64,000 nt of DNA from Planctomycetaceae bacterium (GTDB lineage Bacteria > Planctomycetota > Planctomycetia > Planctomycetales > Planctomycetaceae), in assembly GCA_015485495.1 (NCBI GenBank), contig WFTL01000172.1, forward strand, positions 1 to 64,000, written 5' to 3'. The notes beneath the pieces were generated by a model. That model was not told where the DNA came from and did not search any database. It was given only the letters and a program-made list of their open reading frames with translations. Below are positions 25,797 to 35,539 of this stretch, piece after piece (within the stretch, counting starts at the first letter, position 1; each line of letters begins with the position of its first letter). The position numbers and the translations under genes are program-made.

Positions 25797-26822
25797 TCAG
25801 GACGGGAGCGTTCCGCTGACAAGAGCCCGTCGGGCACAGCCGGCGGCACCGATGAACCCGGCGTCGCTGCCCAGGGAGGCATAATCGATGCGGATTTCGC
25901 GCGCCAGCGTGGGAAACGTGCGTGCCTGGAATTCCTGGGCAACGCGTTCGAGAAACCGGCGGCCCAGAGCCGTTTCGTGACGTCCGAAGGTCATGGCGCC
26001 GCCCAGAAGGACGATTTCCGGATCGATCACATGGACCGCCGATGTGATGCCCGTGCCCAGGCAGCGCGCCATTTCCATGATGAGTTCACTGGCGAGTTCA
26101 TCGCCGGCTTCCGCTTCTTCGGCGATGATCAGAGGCGACAGTTCGGTGTGATCGTCCAGACGGGCGGTGACCGTTGATGAACGGCCGCTGTCGATGGCTT
26201 CACGAAACATCCGCAGCAGGGCGGTGGCACTGCAGTAGGCTTCCAGAGTGCCGTATTGTCCGCTGTTGCAGTACCGGCCGTTGTCCATTTCGATGACCAC
26301 GTGTCCGCATTCGGACCCGTGGGAATGGGCCCCTTCGATGATGGCATCGTCGATGATGATGCCGCCTCCCAGACCGGTGCCCAGGGTGTAGAACACGAGG
26401 CTGCGGGCTTCCCGGGCGGATCCGGCCCAGTATTCTCCGTAAGCGGCCGCGTTGGCATCGTTCTGCAGAATGGTCGGGCGCTGGAGGCGGTCCGCCAGAC
26501 GCTGGCGAATCGGGTATTCATCCCAGCCAGGAAGATTGGTGGGATCCAGAAGGCGGCCGGCCGGAATGTCCATGGGACCGGGGGTGGCCAGGCCGACGGC
26601 GGCGACGTCGCTGAGCGTGCAGCCGGCCGTTTCCAGCACCTGCTGCGCGGCGCGAACAAGCTGATCGACGCCGTGATCGGGACCGCGTTCTCGTTCCGTG
26701 GGAACACGTGTGTGCGCGACGACCGTGGTGTCGTCCCGGACAAGACCGGCTTTGATGCCGGTGCCGCCCAGATCGAGACCGAGAAACAGACGGGACGACG
26801 CGGATTGCTCTCCGGCTGCCAT
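25797..26822 (-). CDS. ROK-family sugar kinase, glucokinase-like
   Basis: Kinase of 341 aa in the ROK family. ATP-binding LGLDLGGTGIKAGL lies at the N-terminus and ILQNDANAAAYGE contains the catalytic Asp. The glycine-rich TLGTGLGGGIII and an ExGH-like segment (SECGHVVIEM) follow. The usual zinc motif CxCGxxGCxE reads CNSGQYGTLE, so two of its three cysteines are replaced by Ser and Thr. The protein may therefore fold without zinc. The natural substrate is probably glucose or N-acetylmannosamine/glucosamine, but sequence alone does not say. ATG 26822 starts the family-like N-terminus; the frame is open 121 codons further. It converges on the phoB gene. Confidence 0.88.
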   Translation of the reverse strand: MAAGEQSASSRLFLGLDLGGTGIKAGLVRDDTTVVAHTRVPTERERGPDHGVDQLVRAAQQVLETAGCTLSDVAAVGLATPGPMDIPAGRLLDPTNLPGWDEYPIRQRLADRLQRPTILQNDANAAAYGEYWAGSAREARSLVFYTLGTGLGGGIIIDDAIIEGAHSHGSECGHVVIEMDNGRYCNSGQYGTLEAYCSATALLRMFREAIDSGRSSTVTARLDDHTELSPLIIAEEAEAGDELASELIMEMARCLGTGITSAVHVIDPEIVLLGGAMTFGRHETALGRRFLERVAQEFQARTFPTLAREIRIDYASLGSDAGFIGAAGCARRALVSGTLPS

Positions 26823-27362
26823 GAAAACGATTCTTTGACTGCTGCTGGTGTCGGCGGGGGGATCCGGGTTGGACGGTCCGGTCTTCACATGACCGGATTT
26901 CGGGCTCCTTCGGGAAGGTGCGGAGTATAGCCGTCCGGCTGCATCTGTCAGCGCTGCGGTCCGGCCGACGCGGTTCTCATCCGGCCACGCCCCGATCGTG
27001 AGAATTCCCGTCAAAACCATCTGCCGTGTTCCTGTTCCGTTCAGAACACACACGGAGTTCGGGGCCTCACCTGCGACGTCCGGTCGGACTCTCCGCGACC
27101 CCGTTTCCGCATCGTCCGGACAGCAACGGCGCCCGACGGCGGCCGGACACAGAACGGCCGGCAGCGTGGTGCGAATCGGACGCACGGAAGTCCTGCCGGC
27201 AGACGGTCGACCATCCTGCGTTCCGGCGGGCCGGTCCGTCTGTTTCCCGGTTTCTGTTCGAGAAAAGACCGAACTGGCTTCCCGGCAGCCGGTCTTCTAC
27301 GATGACAGTGGCCGAAGTGTGTTCGGTTTTTCCATACGTTTGAAACACCAGGTTCCGGTTCG
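26823..27362. other. Non-coding gap between ROK kinase and radical SAM gene
   Basis: This 540-bp divergent region carries no frame with protein-like composition; the open frames here translate to Arg/Ser/Pro-rich sequence. It should hold promoters for both neighbours, but no clear -35/-10 pair was found. Confidence 0.5.
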
Positions 27363-28298
27363 ATGGGGCGTCGTCATTCTTCTGAGCAGGGAGGGACCGG
27401 GCCGTCGTCAGCGGATTCTGCTGAAGAGCTGCCGAAGGTCTGGCGGCTGCACGACCGGCAGTTCGAACAGTGCCGTTATGTCTACCCGGTCGTGTCGCGC
27501 CGCAGTGAAGGCCTTTCGATCGGCATCAATCTGAATCCGGACCGAGTGTGCAATTTCGACTGCGTCTACTGTCAGGTGGATCGCCGGTCTCAGTCGGACG
27601 TGCGCTTCGTGGACACGGAGCGTCTGCTGGCGGAACTGGAACAGATTCTGGACGAAGCGGTTTCCGGTGCGATTTACGAACATGAACGTCTGGTTTCCAC
27701 GCCGCGGTCGCTGCGGCGGCTGAACGACATTGCCTTCAGCGGAGACGGGGAACCGACAACGTTCGTCAATTTCGATGAAATCGTGGAAGCCGTGGCGGAT
27801 CGGCGCCGCCGCCTGGCGAGTTCGGATGTGCGTCTGATTCTGATCACCAATGCATCCATGCTGCATCGACCGACGGTGAAACGGGCTCTGGAGATTTTCG
27901 ACCGCAGCAACGGGCAGATCTGGGCCAAGCTGGACGCCGGCACCGCCGGGTACTTTGCTGAGGTGGATCGTACGCCGGTTCCGTTTCAGCAGATTCTGGA
28001 CAACATCACTCAGACAGCCCGAATCCGACCGGTTGTGATTCAGAGTCTGTTCATGAACCTTGGCGGTACACCGCCGTCTTCCGAAGAAATCGATGCCTGG
28101 TGCGATCGGCTGAACGACATTCAGGCCGACGGCGGCCAGATCGAATTCGTGCAGGTGTACTCGGTGGCCCGGCGTCCGGCGGAATCCTTCGTGACGCCGC
28201 TGGATCTGCCCCGACTGGAACAGATCGCTCAGCAGGCCCGCGAGCGCTGTTCCCTTTCAGTACGGGTGTATCCGGGCATGGCGGCCGCCGCTTCCTGA
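27363..28298 (+). CDS. Radical SAM protein (COG0731-like)
   Basis: Protein of 311 aa with the radical SAM cluster motif CNFDCVYC (Cys63, Cys67, Cys70), which binds a 4Fe-4S cluster and cleaves SAM. DIAFSGDGEPTTFVNFDEIV is the GGEP-like second motif, and the TNASMLHRPTVKRAL segment resembles the wyosine-related COG0731 group. Its substrate is not evident. It stands alone on the plus strand and the C-terminus (VRVYPGM) is complete. Confidence 0.82.
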   Translation: MGRRHSSEQGGTGPSSADSAEELPKVWRLHDRQFEQCRYVYPVVSRRSEGLSIGINLNPDRVCNFDCVYCQVDRRSQSDVRFVDTERLLAELEQILDEAVSGAIYEHERLVSTPRSLRRLNDIAFSGDGEPTTFVNFDEIVEAVADRRRRLASSDVRLILITNASMLHRPTVKRALEIFDRSNGQIWAKLDAGTAGYFAEVDRTPVPFQQILDNITQTARIRPVVIQSLFMNLGGTPPSSEEIDAWCDRLNDIQADGGQIEFVQVYSVARRPAESFVTPLDLPRLEQIAQQARERCSLSVRVYPGMAAAAS

Positions 28299-28402
28299 CC
28301 GGACAGTCCGACGCGACTGCCCGGTGAGCCGGCCGGCAGGGGCGACATGGGTGTTGTGTGCCGTGCGTGTTCCGCAGCGGGCGGACGGCCCGTTCTTTGG
28401 AG

Positions 28403-30754
28403 TCAGGCGCTGGTTTCGGGCGACAGCGGAAGAATGCGTCCCTGAACGTCGATTTCCACGGGCCAGCCGGGAAACTGATTTTCGGTCCGGCCGTCGGTGG
28501 CATCGACAAGAAAACGGAACGCGTCCACCCGATAGGTCTTTCTGTGCGGATCGATGGTCACGATTCCGAAACCGCTTCCCTTCTCATGAGCCCGCTCATA
28601 GCGGTTCTTCTTCGTGGGGACTTCCGGGTTGCCCACGGCGTAAACGTACACGCGGTTTCCCAGTCCGTCGACGTATTCGCCGGTATGCGGCAGACCGTGG
28701 CGGGGCCGGTTTGCGTGAGGAATCCCCCGTTCATCGGGACGCCACCAGCGCGGGTAACCGACAGCAATGGCCGGCGTACAGAACGACCAGTTCCCGTCGC
28801 GCTGACGGTCGATTCCGTACTGGACCAGCGAAGTGAGATGCTGATCGCCGTTGATGTGCAGCGGCATGGCATCTTTGAGAATGCGGATGGCGTTGTTTCG
28901 GGCAGTCTGCGGCCATCCGCCTGAATCGAGATCCGCCTTCAGGTATCCATCGAAGCGGCCGTGGTGCGTGGCCATGCCGGCAAACACGGTCTGACTGAGA
29001 ACAACCTTGATCGAATGGCCGCCCCAGTCGCGGACCCAGTTCCGAAGAAAGTTCTCCTGCCGTTTCCCCAGCAGATTCAGCCCCGGGTGATCGAGTGTCC
29101 GTGTGTCGAAATCAGGATCTTCCACATGATCAGCCCGCCCCTGCCCGGTCTGGACGTGTTCCGGGCCGCTTTTCCACTGGCGGTCGGCGATGATGGCGAA
29201 CCCGACTCCGCCGTAAACCATCTGACCGTAGTAGGCGCTGATGCCCTGCTCCACCGGCGTCGGGTCGGCCGGGTCCGGATGGTGAGCGGTATTCGTCCGA
29301 TGAACGACATTGACCATTCGGGCCGCTTCGCGGTAACCGCCCTGCGAGGACGTGTCGCCACCCTGCATGCGGCGACCGCTTTCGCCCCAGAGATTGCCCT
29401 GGAACACGTCGTGATCGTCGGGAATGCACAGAGTCGGACGATCCCGCATGACGTCGCGAAACGCCCAGCCGAACTGATAGAATTTCCGCAGATAGTTCAG
29501 GATGGCCCGGTCAGCCGGTTCACGGATGATGCCGAATCCTCCGTGGTTCTCGTAAAGCTGATCTCCCGAAAAGTACAGCAGATCCGGATCGATCCGGCGC
29601 AGATTGTCGACCACCGGCTCGTAGGGGAATGCGTAGTCGTTCTGGCATGTCAGAGCCGCCATTTTCAGAGGCCGGCCTTCGGGCACGGCGCGAATGGTTC
29701 CATCCCATTGGAATTCCGTGGCTGACCCGTCGAGGTGTGTTTCGCGCCAGACAGCCTGGAACGGCACCGTCCGCCGGGCGTTCCAGCGGGCCATCCGCCA
29801 CGTGGCCGTCCAGGAATCCGGGTCCGGCCGGGCGGTGCCCAGCAGAACGCGTCGGCCGTTCTGCAGAGCGTACAGTTCGATCTCCTGCCGATCCGGGGTT
29901 CCCAGAGGCGCGGTAAGAACGGACAGCTTCAGCACGAACCCTTCGTCTGTACGTGAATCGCTCAGCGAATACATGGACCACAGCAGCGGACCGAATCGGT
30001 GGTCCGGGTTCACCGTGAAGGCTTTGCCGGATACGTGCCAGTCGCGGAACCGAAAAAGGCTGCCGCGCCGGTTCTTTTCCGACAGACCAAAGTTGCCGGC
30101 CAGCGCGATGTTGCCGAGCAGATCGCGGCGGGCAAAGCTGTGGTCCAGTCGACCGATGATGCGTCCGGTCTGCGGTTCGGCTGCGGTCAGTGTGAGCAGA
30201 CAGCGGTCGTTCCGGGAGGTTCCCTGAAGCCGGATGATCACGTCCGCGGGGACCGGCGATTCCCGGGTTTCCTGCTGTTTCGGTCCCAGAACCAGACGCC
30301 CGCCGGCCAGTCCCGCGACGATGCCTCCCCGGGCAAAACAGTTGCTTCGGTATTCGTTGATGTCGCTGCGAATGCCGATTCGAAACCCCGCTCCGCCTCC
30401 GTGCTGCCCCGCTTTCGTCCTTTCCACACGGACAGACATGTCGAACGGGCCGGACGGATCGGTGAGCTGGTGGGTCAGCAGATGAACACTCCGCCCGCCT
30501 GCCGGGGACCGGCACTCGGCCCAGCCGCCGGCGATGCACCAGTCTTCCATCGGATTGGCCCAGAAGGCCTCCCCCAGCCAGACGCGGTCCGGAGTCCGGA
30601 ACCATCGATCCACGCGATCGGATGCCGGACCGGTGCCGGAGACGCTGTTCGTGGAAGCAGCCGCATCCTGGGCGGGCGTCGCTGCGGCCGTCAGCGCGGC
30701 GGTCGCTGCGGAAAGGGTTTTCAGCGATGATCGTCGCGTGATTTCTTTTTCCAT
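28403..30754 (-). CDS. PhoD-like alkaline phosphatase/phosphodiesterase, Tat-exported
   Basis: Protein of 783 aa. The N-terminus EITRRSSLKTLSAATAALTA has a twin-arginine-like motif and a hydrophobic stretch, so export by Tat is likely. The central part carries metallophosphatase motifs typical of PhoD: LLYFSGDQLYENHGG, CIPDDHDVFQGNLWG, and HINGDQHLTSLVQYG near the end. It probably hydrolyses phosphoesters outside the cytoplasm, and planctomycetes have many such paralogues. ATG 30754 was preferred because the Tat signal begins just after it; a GTG at 30775 is possible. It lies 75 bp downstream of the ComEA-like gene and may share its transcript. Confidence 0.85.
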   Translation of the reverse strand: MEKEITRRSSLKTLSAATAALTAAATPAQDAAASTNSVSGTGPASDRVDRWFRTPDRVWLGEAFWANPMEDWCIAGGWAECRSPAGGRSVHLLTHQLTDPSGPFDMSVRVERTKAGQHGGGAGFRIGIRSDINEYRSNCFARGGIVAGLAGGRLVLGPKQQETRESPVPADVIIRLQGTSRNDRCLLTLTAAEPQTGRIIGRLDHSFARRDLLGNIALAGNFGLSEKNRRGSLFRFRDWHVSGKAFTVNPDHRFGPLLWSMYSLSDSRTDEGFVLKLSVLTAPLGTPDRQEIELYALQNGRRVLLGTARPDPDSWTATWRMARWNARRTVPFQAVWRETHLDGSATEFQWDGTIRAVPEGRPLKMAALTCQNDYAFPYEPVVDNLRRIDPDLLYFSGDQLYENHGGFGIIREPADRAILNYLRKFYQFGWAFRDVMRDRPTLCIPDDHDVFQGNLWGESGRRMQGGDTSSQGGYREAARMVNVVHRTNTAHHPDPADPTPVEQGISAYYGQMVYGGVGFAIIADRQWKSGPEHVQTGQGRADHVEDPDFDTRTLDHPGLNLLGKRQENFLRNWVRDWGGHSIKVVLSQTVFAGMATHHGRFDGYLKADLDSGGWPQTARNNAIRILKDAMPLHINGDQHLTSLVQYGIDRQRDGNWSFCTPAIAVGYPRWWRPDERGIPHANRPRHGLPHTGEYVDGLGNRVYVYAVGNPEVPTKKNRYERAHEKGSGFGIVTIDPHRKTYRVDAFRFLVDATDGRTENQFPGWPVEIDVQGRILPLSPETSA

Positions 30755-30829
30755 GGCGCCCGTCTTTCGTATCACATCGCGGGAGAAAGTTCCGGTCGGT
30801 CCGATTCCGGTGGCGCCGGAGGAGGAGAT

Positions 30830-31342
30830 TCAGTTGCCGGCAGATTCCAGGGGCGTTTTCGGCAGGGACGATCTGCTGTCGACCGTCAGATGGTCACGGA
30901 TGCGGGCCAGTGTTGCCGGCCCGATGCCATCGACACGCATGAGGTCGTCGATGCGGCTGAACGGCCCGTTGTGTTCCCGATCGGCCACAATGCGGTGCGC
31001 CATGGTTTCTCCAATGCCGTCGAGCTGGATCCAGTCGATCCAGTCAGCGCGATTGATGTCGATCTGAAACACGGGAACGGCGCGGCCGTTTCGTTCCCAC
31101 GGCAAAGGACGGGGACGCGCAGTCGACAGAAGCCACCACTGAACCGTCAGCCACACCAGGGCGATTCCCAGAACAGCAGACTGAATCCGCCGGACCGTTT
31201 CCCCTGCTGCAGGGGGCGTCGGAGCCGGTGTGGCAGGCGGCCTGTCCTGTGTGTCACTTCCGGCTGATTCCTCAGCGGTGCCGGATTCGGTATGCCGTTG
31301 TTCAGGAGACGAATCGCGAACAGCCGGTGGACAGTCGGACAT
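30830..31342 (-). CDS. ComEA-like helix-hairpin-helix protein
   Basis: Small protein of 170 aa. A Pro/Glu-rich cytoplasmic start is followed by one transmembrane helix (IQSAVLGIALVWLTVQWWLL, about 53-72). Then come two helix-hairpin-helix motifs (IDINRADWIDWIQLDGIG and LMRVDGIGPATLARIRDHL). Membrane-anchored HhH proteins of this type bind double-stranded DNA at the cell surface in competence systems (ComEA). No other competence gene lies nearby, so this is a family call rather than proof of DNA uptake. Confidence 0.8.
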   Translation of the reverse strand: MSDCPPAVRDSSPEQRHTESGTAEESAGSDTQDRPPATPAPTPPAAGETVRRIQSAVLGIALVWLTVQWWLLSTARPRPLPWERNGRAVPVFQIDINRADWIDWIQLDGIGETMAHRIVADREHNGPFSRIDDLMRVDGIGPATLARIRDHLTVDSRSSLPKTPLESAGN

Positions 31343-31390
31343 GGGAACGACGGGACACAGGTGGGCGCCGCGTACAGCGGCCGGGAACGA

Positions 31391-33274
31391 TCAGGCGGAA
31401 TCGGGAATGCCCAGAGACACCAGGGCGGGGGCGGCAGCAGGCGGCTGCAGATTGGCGAACACCGGTTCGGACGGATCGAGATGTTCGGCGGGAGTCGGAC
31501 CGGAATCGGCCGCCAGAACGGTTTCCAGAAAAAAGTGCAGCAGATCGCGGATGGGTTCATCGTTGACGCTGCGAATCAGTTCGGCAGCGCGCTCCCCGCA
31601 GCGTTCCGCCAGAGTTTCCGCTGTGGAAAAAACGTCGCACTGTTCGAAAATATCGTGCAGCCGCTGCAGTCGTTCATCGTCGGACAGACCATCGTCGTTC
31701 TTCAGAAGACGCTGCAGTTCCTGCCGCTGCTCCTGGCCGGCCGACCGGAAAGCCAGAGCCAGCAGGACGGTCGGCCGTCCGGCCAGAATATCCTGACCGG
31801 CCACACGTTTGCCGGCCGCATCGACACGCCAGTCTTTCAGGTCGTTGAGGATCTGGAAGCCGACTCCCAGATGTCGGCACAGAGCCGGAATGATGTCGGA
31901 ATCTGCCAGAGGATGCCGGGCCATCCGCAGACCGGCATACAGTGCCGCTTCGAAGGCCGGCGACGTTTTGAGCGCGTAGATCTGCAGAGCATCCAGGGGT
32001 GTCAGGCTGGCGGCGGCTGACTGCTGCCAGACCATCTCGGCTCCCTGCCCGTCGCAGAGCTGCAGATGAGCACGCGACATGCTTTCCAGAATGTCGGCCG
32101 CGGCATCTGCGTCGATGCTGCGGGCCGCGTGGATGAGGCGGTATCCCAGTCCGATCAGGTAGTCGCCAATGTTGATGGCCTGAGAAACACCGTGCACGTG
32201 ATGCAGAGTCGGTTTTCCGTACCGCCAGCGATCATCGTCCTGGATATCGTCGTGAACCAGAGACGCCTTGTGAAAGGCTTCGATGGCCATGGCCACCCGG
32301 GCCACGTCGTCGGGAATGTCAGGAATGTCGTCGCCGGCCGTCGGAGCGGCCCGTCCGGAAGCCGCATGCCAGGCCGCCAGAGTGATCAGCGGGCGAAAAC
32401 GACGCCCTCCCTCCGCCAGCCATTCGCGGGCCGCTTTCTCCGTGACGGCAACCGGCGTGTCGGCCTGGGAACTGTCGCGGGTTTTGCGCGGTGGCAGCAG
32501 ACGATCGTAATCGTCGTGGAATATGCGGGAAGAAGCCCGCATGAAGGGGACGTAGCTGGACGTGGTGCGTTCCGGAAGCGGTTCGTATTTGTCCAGCACG
32601 TCCCACACCCAGGCTTCGTCGAGCGTCGTGTTCATGCAGTCGCCGGAATGCAGCGGGACGGCGTACGAAGGCACTCCGGCAATCAGGACTTTGTCGATGG
32701 CCTTTTCCAGAACGTTCAGACAGGCGACTCCCAGGATGCCGTCGATGTATCCGGACACGATGATTTTCAGAACGACGGGAGATCCTTCGGCTACCAGCAC
32801 TTTGTAACCGAGCTGTTCGGCACGGACCTTGTAATCCGCGATGGAACAGGCTCCACACCGTTCACAGTCCAGCCCGAATTCCGTGTACTCGGCGGGGCAG
32901 CCTTCCGCATGTTTCAGACAGTGCGGCAGAAGCAGCATGCGGCGTTCAAAGGGAATCGCCAGGAACTGCTGCTTCCAGAAGAAATTTCCGATCATCACCA
33001 TGGTGAAACCGAGGAACTTTTCGGGAAGTCCCAGACGATTCAGCAGAGTGTGACCGTGCTGTTCCAGTTCGTTCTTCGAAAGAGCCCGGCTGCGGTTCAG
33101 AGACGCCGCGTACTGTTCGGCCGCGTCTTTGATGCGGGTGCGTTCTTCCAGAGTCTCCGGGACCGCCTTCAGATGACTGGTGCTTCGCCGACGGGTGCGG
33201 CGAACGGGAGCGGGATCGTCATCGGCCGGATGATCCGAACCGGAGGCCATGTCCTGAACGGTGGTGACAGACAC
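31391..33274 (-). CDS. DUF116-polyprenyl synthase fusion
   Basis: Two-domain protein of 627 aa. Residues ~85-260 match a DUF116-like domain with a cysteine cluster (DCERCGAC, plus CPAEY and CLKH upstream). Residues ~300-590 are a trans-isoprenyl diphosphate synthase with the first Asp-rich motif DDIQDDD (from Asp342) and a second region NDLKD (from Asn477) in place of the usual DDxxD. The GTG at 33274 has GGAG eight bases upstream. It should condense isopentenyl diphosphate with allylic diphosphates to a C15-C20+ chain. It lies 54 bp downstream of a squalene-hopene-type cyclase, so the two probably act in one terpenoid pathway. The cysteine cluster might bind metal or an Fe-S cluster; its role is unknown. 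Confidence 0.82.
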   Translation of the reverse strand: MSVTTVQDMASGSDHPADDDPAPVRRTRRRSTSHLKAVPETLEERTRIKDAAEQYAASLNRSRALSKNELEQHGHTLLNRLGLPEKFLGFTMVMIGNFFWKQQFLAIPFERRMLLLPHCLKHAEGCPAEYTEFGLDCERCGACSIADYKVRAEQLGYKVLVAEGSPVVLKIIVSGYIDGILGVACLNVLEKAIDKVLIAGVPSYAVPLHSGDCMNTTLDEAWVWDVLDKYEPLPERTTSSYVPFMRASSRIFHDDYDRLLPPRKTRDSSQADTPVAVTEKAAREWLAEGGRRFRPLITLAAWHAASGRAAPTAGDDIPDIPDDVARVAMAIEAFHKASLVHDDIQDDDRWRYGKPTLHHVHGVSQAINIGDYLIGLGYRLIHAARSIDADAAADILESMSRAHLQLCDGQGAEMVWQQSAAASLTPLDALQIYALKTSPAFEAALYAGLRMARHPLADSDIIPALCRHLGVGFQILNDLKDWRVDAAGKRVAGQDILAGRPTVLLALAFRSAGQEQRQELQRLLKNDDGLSDDERLQRLHDIFEQCDVFSTAETLAERCGERAAELIRSVNDEPIRDLLHFFLETVLAADSGPTPAEHLDPSEPVFANLQPPAAAPALVSLGIPDSA

Positions 33275-33328
33275 AAAGGACTCCAGAGAGGCGAAAGACG
33301 GGCGATCCGTGGACGAAACCGAGACACA

Positions 33329-35197
33329 TCATCGGCCGCGCGCCGACACCGCAGCAGCGCGGCGCAGGGCCGAAGTGGCAAATATGATCGGGTACAGCCG
33401 CTCAAAATACCAGAGTTTTGCGAAATAGAAACCGATCGGAGAAGCCTCGTCCAGCCGCCCCTGCGCGCTGCGTTCCAGCAGCCAGGCGGTTCCGGTTTCG
33501 AAACAGCCGGTCAGATCGGCATCAGGGACGATGCCCGTTTCCAGACAGCGGCTGACAGCTTCCACACCCAGAGCCGTTTCTTCCACGGAACCGGGCAGGC
33601 CGCGTCGAGCCGACCAGCTTCCGTCGTCGTTCTGACTGGCGGCGATCCAGTCGATGCCGCGGCGAATCATGCCGGACAGGCGGGCGGACGGGGCCGTGGC
33701 GGCAAGATCACACAGTCCCAGCACGACGCGTGCCGTTCCGTACAGCGGGTTGGCGTCATCGTCGTTCCACTGATTTCCGAACCACAGCGGCAGCCAGGTG
33801 CCGTCGTCGGCCTGCTGGCGCTGCAGAAAGTTCACTCCCCGACGAATGGCGGCCATCGTGCGGCGCTGCAGAGGACGGGGCTGCCCGGGAACTTGCGCGA
33901 TCCAGCGCTGCAGAGCCCGCAGGGCATGGGCCGTCAGATCACAGGCACTGCGGTCGAACGGCAGCGTTCCCCAGCCGCGGCAAAACGTCGGCCAGCCGCC
34001 GTCACGGTTCTGCAGATTCAGAAGCCATTCGGCTGCCGCTGACAGTGCCGACCGTTCCCGGTCGGTGAGTGTCTCCTCGCCCGGCCGCAGGTTCAGCAGT
34101 GCCAGCATGGCTCCTGGCGTGTCATCGGCATCCGGCACGCCGCCGGGAAGATCGGTCCACGCCCAGCCGCCGGGAGCCGCCTGGGTGTAGGGGTGACGCG
34201 AGCGCATCTGCTGACTGAGCAGCCAGTCACGAATGACGCCGCGCTGGTCAGCATCCGGAAGCGCTGCGGATGCCGTGTCCGAATCGCCCTGATCCGCGGA
34301 ATCACCTGGAACAGGGATCGACAGAGCATTGACGCTGAGTGTCGTGACCCACGTGGCCAGATTCGTGTCGATCGGCCAGCTTCCGTCGGAACGGACAGAG
34401 GCGGTGATGAAATCCAGGCATTTTCGGGTCACCGGATGCTGTCCGTGACCGGCTCCGATCAGACTCATCGCCACGAACGACGTCAGCGGAGTCGCTTCCA
34501 GAAAGCCTCCATGGTCCGGCTGAATGCGTTCCAGAATCTTCAGAGACGGCCCGATGGCGGCTCGACGGATCCGCCGGATGATCGGATTGCGATGACCGCG
34601 ACGATGAAAAATCACCTGACCGATGGCGATGAGTGCCGGCAGGGCGTAACTGACCACCGGAAGCCGAACCGCGTTGTAGAAACGAGGCGGAATGCAGGCC
34701 AGTTCAAACGGCAGGGGCATCACGCGGTCCCAGTCGACGATGCCGGCCAGGGCACAGTGAGTCAGAATGGGAACGGAGAATGTCCGGTCTTTGCCGTACC
34801 GGGCGATGACCGCATCGATGCCGCCGTGTTCATCGATCCAGGTGCCGGAACGGCGGATCTGTTCGGGAAACCTGTCCGCATCGGCCGCCTGGAACACGCC
34901 GTGCGCCAGCATGGTGGTGGAAATGTTGCTGAAGCTCAGGACCGTGTCGCCCCAGCCGCCGTCGTCGTTCTGATGATCAGCCAGCCATTTCAGCCCGTTC
35001 TCAATCAGACTCGGGTGGTCTGCCAGACCGGCTCGCTGTGCCAGATGCAGAGCCATGACAGCCGTGGATGTGGACAGAGCGGATGTGGACAGTTCACCGA
35101 TCCAGTGACCATCCGGATGACGTTCGGCCAGCAGCCGTTCGGTGGCCTGGCCGGCGGCGGCAGACAGGGTTATCGGTTCCGAAACAGGCTGTGACAT
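33329..35197 (-). CDS. Squalene-hopene-cyclase-like class II terpene cyclase
   Basis: Protein of 622 aa, close to the 630 of squalene-hopene cyclases. The protonating motif DxDDT(A) appears as DADDTP at 356-361, and several QW repeats are visible, among them QNRDGGWPTF, QQADDGTWLPLW and QNDDGSWS. The enzyme likely cyclises a linear terpene by protonating a terminal double bond. The substrate could be squalene or a shorter or C35-type prenyl chain made by the neighbouring synthase. No squalene synthase (HpnC/D/E) genes are nearby. ATG 35197 was chosen since the next residues (MSQPVSEPITL) lead into the family start. A good promoter lies 110 bp upstream. Confidence 0.85.
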   Translation of the reverse strand: MSQPVSEPITLSAAAGQATERLLAERHPDGHWIGELSTSALSTSTAVMALHLAQRAGLADHPSLIENGLKWLADHQNDDGGWGDTVLSFSNISTTMLAHGVFQAADADRFPEQIRRSGTWIDEHGGIDAVIARYGKDRTFSVPILTHCALAGIVDWDRVMPLPFELACIPPRFYNAVRLPVVSYALPALIAIGQVIFHRRGHRNPIIRRIRRAAIGPSLKILERIQPDHGGFLEATPLTSFVAMSLIGAGHGQHPVTRKCLDFITASVRSDGSWPIDTNLATWVTTLSVNALSIPVPGDSADQGDSDTASAALPDADQRGVIRDWLLSQQMRSRHPYTQAAPGGWAWTDLPGGVPDADDTPGAMLALLNLRPGEETLTDRERSALSAAAEWLLNLQNRDGGWPTFCRGWGTLPFDRSACDLTAHALRALQRWIAQVPGQPRPLQRRTMAAIRRGVNFLQRQQADDGTWLPLWFGNQWNDDDANPLYGTARVVLGLCDLAATAPSARLSGMIRRGIDWIAASQNDDGSWSARRGLPGSVEETALGVEAVSRCLETGIVPDADLTGCFETGTAWLLERSAQGRLDEASPIGFYFAKLWYFERLYPIIFATSALRRAAAVSARGR

Positions 35198-35307
35198 GCA
35201 GGGGCAGATGAACCGGAGGGTGTCGGAACCGGACCGCGGGGCTGTTCCGGACCGGCAGGAGGCGGCCTTCAAAGCGCCGGGCGAAGCAGCGTCCCGACGG
35301 CTCGGCC

Positions 35308-35336
35308 ACTGTACGACCGAACCAGCAACCCGTCAA
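35308..35336 (-). promoter_or_regulatory. Sigma-70 promoter of the terpene cyclase group
   Basis: On the minus strand TTGACG (35331-35336), 17 bases, TACAGT (35308-35313). The predicted start near 35301 gives a leader of about 100 bases before ATG 35197. Closely spaced genes downstream (gaps of 54, 48 and 75 bp) could be transcribed from here: cyclase, prenyl synthase fusion, ComEA-like and PhoD-like. The rest of the 35198-35539 gap shows nothing else. Confidence 0.55.
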
Positions 35337-35539
35337 GACGCCGCCGGCCGCGCGGCCGCGTCACAGGATATCGGGAGGAAGCGACGCGGAACAGTGCCCG
35401 CGGCGGGCAGTGAGGATCAATCGGAACGGAACGCCGCGAGGCCTCCGGTCACGTGGTCATTCATTCTCTGACCGGATGGCGCGCGCCCTGCCGCGTCCAT
35501 CGGTCGTCCTGCGACGGTGACGGACAGTATCAGGTCTGT

